Of a stretch of DNA of 6,773 nt, positions 4,910 to 6,773 are shown in pieces (within the stretch, counting starts at the first letter, position 1; each line of letters begins with the position of its first letter). The DNA is from an uncultured Oscillospiraceae bacterium. Lineage in GTDB: Bacteria > Bacillota > Clostridia > Oscillospirales > Ruminococcaceae. The position numbers were made by a program, and so were the translations under genes. Where the stretch lies: NCBI GenBank assembly GCA_910579125.1, contig CAJTTH010000050.1, positions 1 through 6,773 on the forward strand. The letters are read 5' to 3'. The notes beneath the pieces are model-generated. The model was not told the origin of the DNA. It made no database searches and saw only the letters and a program-made list of their open reading frames with translations.

Positions 4910-5500
4910 ATGAAAGTAATTTTGGTTATTCTTCCCATAATATCGCTGATTTTTGCTGCTTTAAACGGAAAAATGCAGGAAATGTCCGAGAGTATAATTT
5001 CCAAGTCGGGCGAGGCGGTTGAACTGGTGATCTCGCTTTGCGGAATAATGTGCTTCTGGTGCGGGATAATGCGCGTTGCCGAGCGCGCGGGGCTGACCGA
5101 AAAACTGGCGCGTGCGCTTTCGCCTATAGTATGTGCGCTGTTTCGCGGTTTACCGAAAAGGAGCAAGGCAGTCGGGCTTATCACAATGAACCTCGCCGCG
5201 AATATTCTCGGGCTGGGGAACGCGTCAACGCCGCTCGGGATCGCCGCCATGCGCGAGCTTGCCGATCTCGAGAGAGCTGACGAATGCGCGACCGATAATA
5301 TGATACTCCTTGCCGTCCTGAACACGGCGAGTTTGCAGATAATTCCCGCGACGGCGGCAGCACTGCGCTCCGCAAACGGTGCGGAGAACCCGTTTGACGT
5401 GCTGCCGTGCGTGTGGATCGTCTCGGTGTACGCGGCGGTGATCGCGGTTGTTTCGGCGAAGATCATGGGGAGAATTTCCCGAAAGAGGGGAGAACGTTGA
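4910..5500 (+). CDS. spmA: Spore maturation protein A
   Basis: 196 residues, the same length I recall for Bacillus subtilis SpmA, and similar throughout. It is an integral membrane protein: N-terminal membrane segment about 2-18 followed by NGKMQE, a second about 36-55 (CFWCGIMRVAE), the family signature NLAANILGLGNASTPLGI (94-111), a segment about 130-150 (LNTASLQIIPAT), a final hydrophobic stretch 165-185 and a basic tail RKRGER. It belongs to the nucleoside-recognition/Gate domain family. SpmA works with SpmB in late sporulation; mutants in other species make spores with a wetter core and lower heat resistance. The molecular activity is unresolved. ATG 4910 follows AAAGGGG (4891-4897) at 12 bases, a rather long gap. 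No clear SigA promoter is seen; a mother-cell sporulation promoter would be expected but I cannot place one with confidence. Coupled to spmB by overlap. Confidence 0.95.
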   Translation: MKVILVILPIISLIFAALNGKMQEMSESIISKSGEAVELVISLCGIMCFWCGIMRVAERAGLTEKLARALSPIVCALFRGLPKRSKAVGLITMNLAANILGLGNASTPLGIAAMRELADLERADECATDNMILLAVLNTASLQIIPATAAALRSANGAENPFDVLPCVWIVSVYAAVIAVVSAKIMGRISRKRGER

Positions 5501-6021
5501 CGCAATTTACCAATTGGATCATTCCGCTGCTTACCGTGGCGGTGCTCGTTTACGCGGCGTTCAAGCGCGTGGACGTGTTTGAGGCGTTCTGCGATGGTGC
5601 GGCAGACGGTCTGAAAACTTGTGCAGACATACTTCCCGCGCTCGTTCTGCTGCTCGTTTGTATTGGAATGTTTCGTGCGAGCGGCGCAGTCGAGGCGCTA
5701 ACGTCGCTGATGAAGCCATTTTGCAGCGCAGTCGGGTTTCCGTCCGAGGTCGTGCCGCTGGTGATTTTGCGGCCGTTTTCGGGAAGCGGAGCAATGGCGG
5801 TCTACAATGAAATAGCTTCGTCGGTCGGCGTGGATACGTTCGCGGAGCGCGTTGCGGCGGTGCTGATAGGTTCGTCGGAGACGACGTTTTACACGGTCGC
5901 GGTGTACTTTTCAGCGGTCAAGGTGAAGAAAACGCGCTACGCCGTTCCGGCCGCGCTCACCGCCGATCTGACTGCGTGGATAGTCTGCGGCTTTGCGGTT
6001 TTTCTTTTTTTTGGTAATTAA
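5497..6021 (+). CDS. spmB: Spore maturation protein B (TTG start overlapping spmA stop)
   Basis: 174 residues from TTG 5497, which overlaps the spmA stop codon in TTGA. AGGGG (5486-5490) lies six bases upstream. The frame can be opened further back at 5407, but that adds Arg/Gly-rich residues read from inside spmA. The chosen start gives the expected N-terminus (MTQFTNWIIPLL) and a length close to the roughly 178 residues usual for SpmB. Membrane segments at about 6-22, 42-60, 115-135 and 150-172. Family motifs: PSEVVPLVILRPFSGSGA (82-99) and GSSETTFYTVAVYFSAV (125-141). Gate-domain membrane protein, partner of SpmA in spore core dehydration. Translational coupling suggests equal amounts of both. 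No clear terminator follows, so the next gene may be co-transcribed. Confidence 0.95.
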   Translation: MTQFTNWIIPLLTVAVLVYAAFKRVDVFEAFCDGAADGLKTCADILPALVLLLVCIGMFRASGAVEALTSLMKPFCSAVGFPSEVVPLVILRPFSGSGAMAVYNEIASSVGVDTFAERVAAVLIGSSETTFYTVAVYFSAVKVKKTRYAVPAALTADLTAWIVCGFAVFLFFGN

Positions 6022-6072
6022 ACGCCGCGCTCCTGAATATAATGTACAAGCATAATTTTTCGGGAGGTAGAT

Positions 6073-6327
6073 ATGAAATTATTGGAAAAACTGAGAAATT
6101 CCGGAGATACGCCCGAGGAGCAGCGCCGAAAGGCGCTTGCGCGCGAATGTTCGTCGCTGACGGAGCGTCTTTCGGACATTCGCAACAATTTCGACGCGGT
6201 GACCGATCCGCCCGCGATAGACGCGCTTATATTCGAGGAGAATGCGGTGCTATGCCGTTTGGAGCAGCTATACCGCGAGGCGCGCGCCGAGGGCATTTCG
6301 GTCGAGATTTACGAACGCGGAAAATAA
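6073..6327 (+). CDS. Small DUF2508-like protein
   Basis: 84 residues; ATG five bases after GGAGG (6063-6067, within GGGAGGT). Charged, soluble, almost wholly helical: an N-terminal arm (1-27) followed by two helices (about 28-45 and 48-72). The core, with FDAVTDPPAIDALIFEENAV, then RLEQLYREARAEGI, follows the DUF2508 (YaaL-like) pattern of an aromatic-Asp-Pro turn, an ID-x2-I-x-E helix and a final REA-x2-GI. The function of that family is unknown. It lies 51 bases downstream of spmB on the same strand with no obvious terminator between, so it may belong to the spmAB transcript. No membrane segment or signal peptide. The family call rests on remembered motif pattern, not a search. Confidence 0.8.
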   Translation: MKLLEKLRNSGDTPEEQRRKALARECSSLTERLSDIRNNFDAVTDPPAIDALIFEENAVLCRLEQLYREARAEGISVEIYERGK

Positions 6328-6339
6328 TTTTTTTAATTA

Positions 6340-6368
6340 TGAATATTGGTGATTTTTTCGCGTAAAAT
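6340..6368 (+). promoter_or_regulatory. Tentative promoter of the Asn/Gln-rich mini-gene
   Basis: TGAATA (6340-6345), 17-base spacer, TAAAAT (6363-6368). TGAATA is the -35 favoured by the forespore factor SigG, but the -10 is closer to SigA (TATAAT) than to the SigG CATACTA type, so the assignment is weak. Downstream, a small hairpin TGCGG/CCGCA (6374-6378, 6388-6392) lies in the predicted leader. Confidence 0.25.
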
Positions 6369-6401
6369 ATGACTGCGGCAGATAAGACCGCAATAAATAT
6401 T

Positions 6402-6417
6402 TGTGAAATCGTTCACA
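6402..6417 (+). promoter_or_regulatory. TGTGA-N6-TCACA dyad abutting the ribosome binding site of the Asn/Gln-rich mini-gene
   Basis: TGTGAAATCGTTCACA is a perfect inverted repeat; its last base is the first base of AGGAGG (6417-6422). As DNA it fits the CRP-type consensus TGTGA-N6-TCACA exactly. As RNA it makes a 6-bp, four-base-loop hairpin beside the Shine-Dalgarno that could hinder ribosome access. Either role is inference. Confidence 0.4.
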
Positions 6418-6430
6418 GGAGGAACTAATC

Positions 6431-6529
6431 ATGTCCAATCAGAATAACCAGAATCAGCAGAACCAGAATCAGCAGAACCAGTCTAACCAGTCGAATCAGT
6501 CTAACCAGTCTAACCAGAACAAGCGCTGA
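6431..6529 (+). CDS. 32-residue Asn/Gln/Ser-only mini-protein, unknown function
   Basis: ATG eight bases after a perfect AGGAGG (6417-6422), a stop codon at 6527-6529 and a terminator four bases later, so this is a convincing small gene. Composition: 12 Asn, 12 Gln, 5 Ser, Met1 and a C-terminal Lys-Arg. There is no hydrophobic residue beyond Met1. The second half is a tandem S-N-Q triplet repeat (18-29), the first half N-Q/Q-N pairs. Synonymous codons vary (AAT/AAC, TCT/TCG), arguing for selection on the peptide. It is too short and polar for a membrane or signal peptide and would be disordered. Placement just after spmAB-DUF2508 suggests a spore-related role; gamma-type small acid-soluble spore proteins are also Gln/Asn-rich, but no protease-site motif of that family is present, so homology is not claimed. 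Confidence 0.75.
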   Translation: MSNQNNQNQQNQNQQNQSNQSNQSNQSNQNKR

Positions 6530-6533
6530 TATG

Positions 6534-6564
6534 AGCCGGGGCAACCCGGCTTTACATATTTTTT
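6534..6564 (+). terminator. Rho-independent terminator of the Asn/Gln-rich mini-gene
   Basis: Perfect 7-bp stem AGCCGGG (6534-6540) / CCCGGCT (6545-6551), GCAA tetraloop, then TTACATATTTTTT. The T tract is interrupted but the stem is strong. Being four bases after the stop, it defines a very short transcript. Confidence 0.82.
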
Positions 6565-6578
6565 AAAAATATTATGAT
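6551..6578 (+). promoter_or_regulatory. Candidate promoter of the interrupted gene at 6621
   Basis: TTTACA (6551-6556), 16-base spacer, TATGAT (6573-6578), one mismatch from consensus in each box. It overlaps the tail of the preceding terminator. The spacer is a near-pure A/T palindrome (ATATTTTT 6556-6563 / AAAAATAT 6565-6572). Confidence 0.45.
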
Positions 6579-6620
6579 GTAAATAACGACAAAAAACATA
6601 ACAAGAAGTGGGAGTTCCCT

Positions 6621-6725
6621 ATGAAAATGCTGTGGACAAGCTGCGCGAAAGGGGACTTCAAGCACTGCTATCAGGGTATGCCGCGCGTGATTAGAGCGTG
6701 TTCACATAAAATTATTGTAATATAA
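6621..6725 (+). pseudogene. Start of an unknown gene, apparently cut by an insertion sequence
   Basis: ATG 6621 follows GGGAG (6610-6614) at six bases and has a candidate promoter 43 bases upstream. The first 24 codons (MKMLWTSCAK..., with Cys8 and Cys16) have normal codon use. From about 6693 the frame enters the presumed IS end (RACSHKIIVI) and stops at 6723-6725. The remainder of the original gene would lie beyond the IS, outside the window. I do not recognise the N-terminus. It could also be a chance reading frame. Confidence 0.4.
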
Positions 6726-6743
6726 CAATAAATGTGATATAAT
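6702..6743 (+). promoter_or_regulatory. IS promoter embedded in a nested dyad
   Basis: TTGTAA (6715-6720), 17-base spacer, TATAAT (6738-6743). The -35 overlaps, and the -10 abuts, a nested inverted repeat: TCACAT (6702-6707) and TTATTGT (6712-6718) pair with ACAATAA (6725-6731) and ATGTGA (6732-6737), 13 pairs with a four-A bulge. Such an arrangement suits binding by the element's own transposase (inference). Confidence 0.5.
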
Positions 6744-6773
6744 ATGAATATGAAATTGACAAAGAAACAGTTC
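6744..6773 (+). CDS. Start of a probable transposase (10 codons visible)
   Basis: MNMKLTKKQF, open to the window edge. M-K-L-T-K-K-Q is a common beginning of small IS5-family (DDE) transposases in Firmicutes. The first ATG touches the -10 box, so the second ATG (6750) would sit at the likely transcription start, implying a leaderless message or a later start. No Shine-Dalgarno is visible. Confidence 0.45.
   Translation, partial: MNMKLTKKQF

Larger units (their letters stand above)
6693..6773 (+). mobile_element. Left end of an insertion sequence, probably IS5-like (continues past window)
   Basis: The sequence turns abruptly AT-rich at AGAGCGTGTTCACAT (6693-6707), resembling the GAGC.TGTT-type terminal repeat of IS5-family elements. 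TTAG (6691-6694), overlapping the presumed first bases, fits the YTAR target preferred by that family. A promoter and the start of a transposase-like frame follow at once. The right end and the matching repeat are outside the window. Confidence 0.5.

Noticed and set aside
5407..5496. Upstream start for spmB adding 30 residues
   Set aside because: The extra residues are Arg/Gly-rich sequence read inside spmA, with no family resemblance. TTG 5497 has AGGGG at six bases and restores normal SpmB length.
4900..5505. 201-codon minus-strand frame opposite spmA
   Set aside because: Shadow of a clear spmA gene; no start signals and no recognisable protein.
6038..6043. TATAAT before the DUF2508-like gene as its own promoter
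   Set aside because: No -35 at acceptable spacing; the nearest TTGG is 21 bases away and the gene is well placed to be read from spmAB.

Overview
The window looks like a chromosomal stretch from a spore-forming gut Clostridia bacterium, most likely a Ruminococcus or close Oscillospiraceae relative. This rests on an AbrB-type regulator divergent from spmA-spmB (endospore maturation), strong GGAGG ribosome binding sites, TTGxxx/TATAAT promoters with 17-bp spacers, Rho-independent terminators after most units, and surface proteins with ESKPE linkers and KKRK tails of the kind I associate with ruminococci. Species cannot be fixed from the sequence alone.

Layout. Positions 1-1424 hold the 3' part of a long, low-complexity, probably disordered protein whose start lies off the window. 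Positions 1532-4370 hold three consecutive, separately transcribed paralogues. Each has its own TTGCAW-N17-TATAAT promoter, a 5' leader hairpin with a five-base loop, a GGAGG site, a signal peptide, a distinct secreted domain, an ESKPE-type linker, a sortase-like tail ([NV.TG or NPSTG]-hydrophobic-KKRK) and its own terminator. A block of three more hairpins (4346-4454) separates them from the convergent minus-strand abrB-like gene (4463-4723), which has a near-perfect vegetative promoter. Divergent from it runs spmA-spmB (overlapping by four bases, TTG start for spmB), then a DUF2508-like small gene. Next comes a 32-residue Asn/Gln/Ser-only peptide gene with its own leader and terminator. The right edge shows a short gene start apparently cut by an IS, of which about 80 bases (probable IS5-like) are visible.

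How they fit. The surface cluster appears to be a small family of wall-anchored proteins built from a conserved chassis (promoter, leader, signal peptide, linker, anchor) carrying different outer domains. Two of these domains share an aromatic-rich pattern suggestive of carbohydrate binding, and the third paralogue's domain has codon usage unlike its own tail. The abrB/spmAB/DUF2508/QN-peptide block is the sporulation-linked part. The most novel candidates are the chassis-swapping surface cluster with its structure-conserved leaders, and the Asn/Gln mini-protein.
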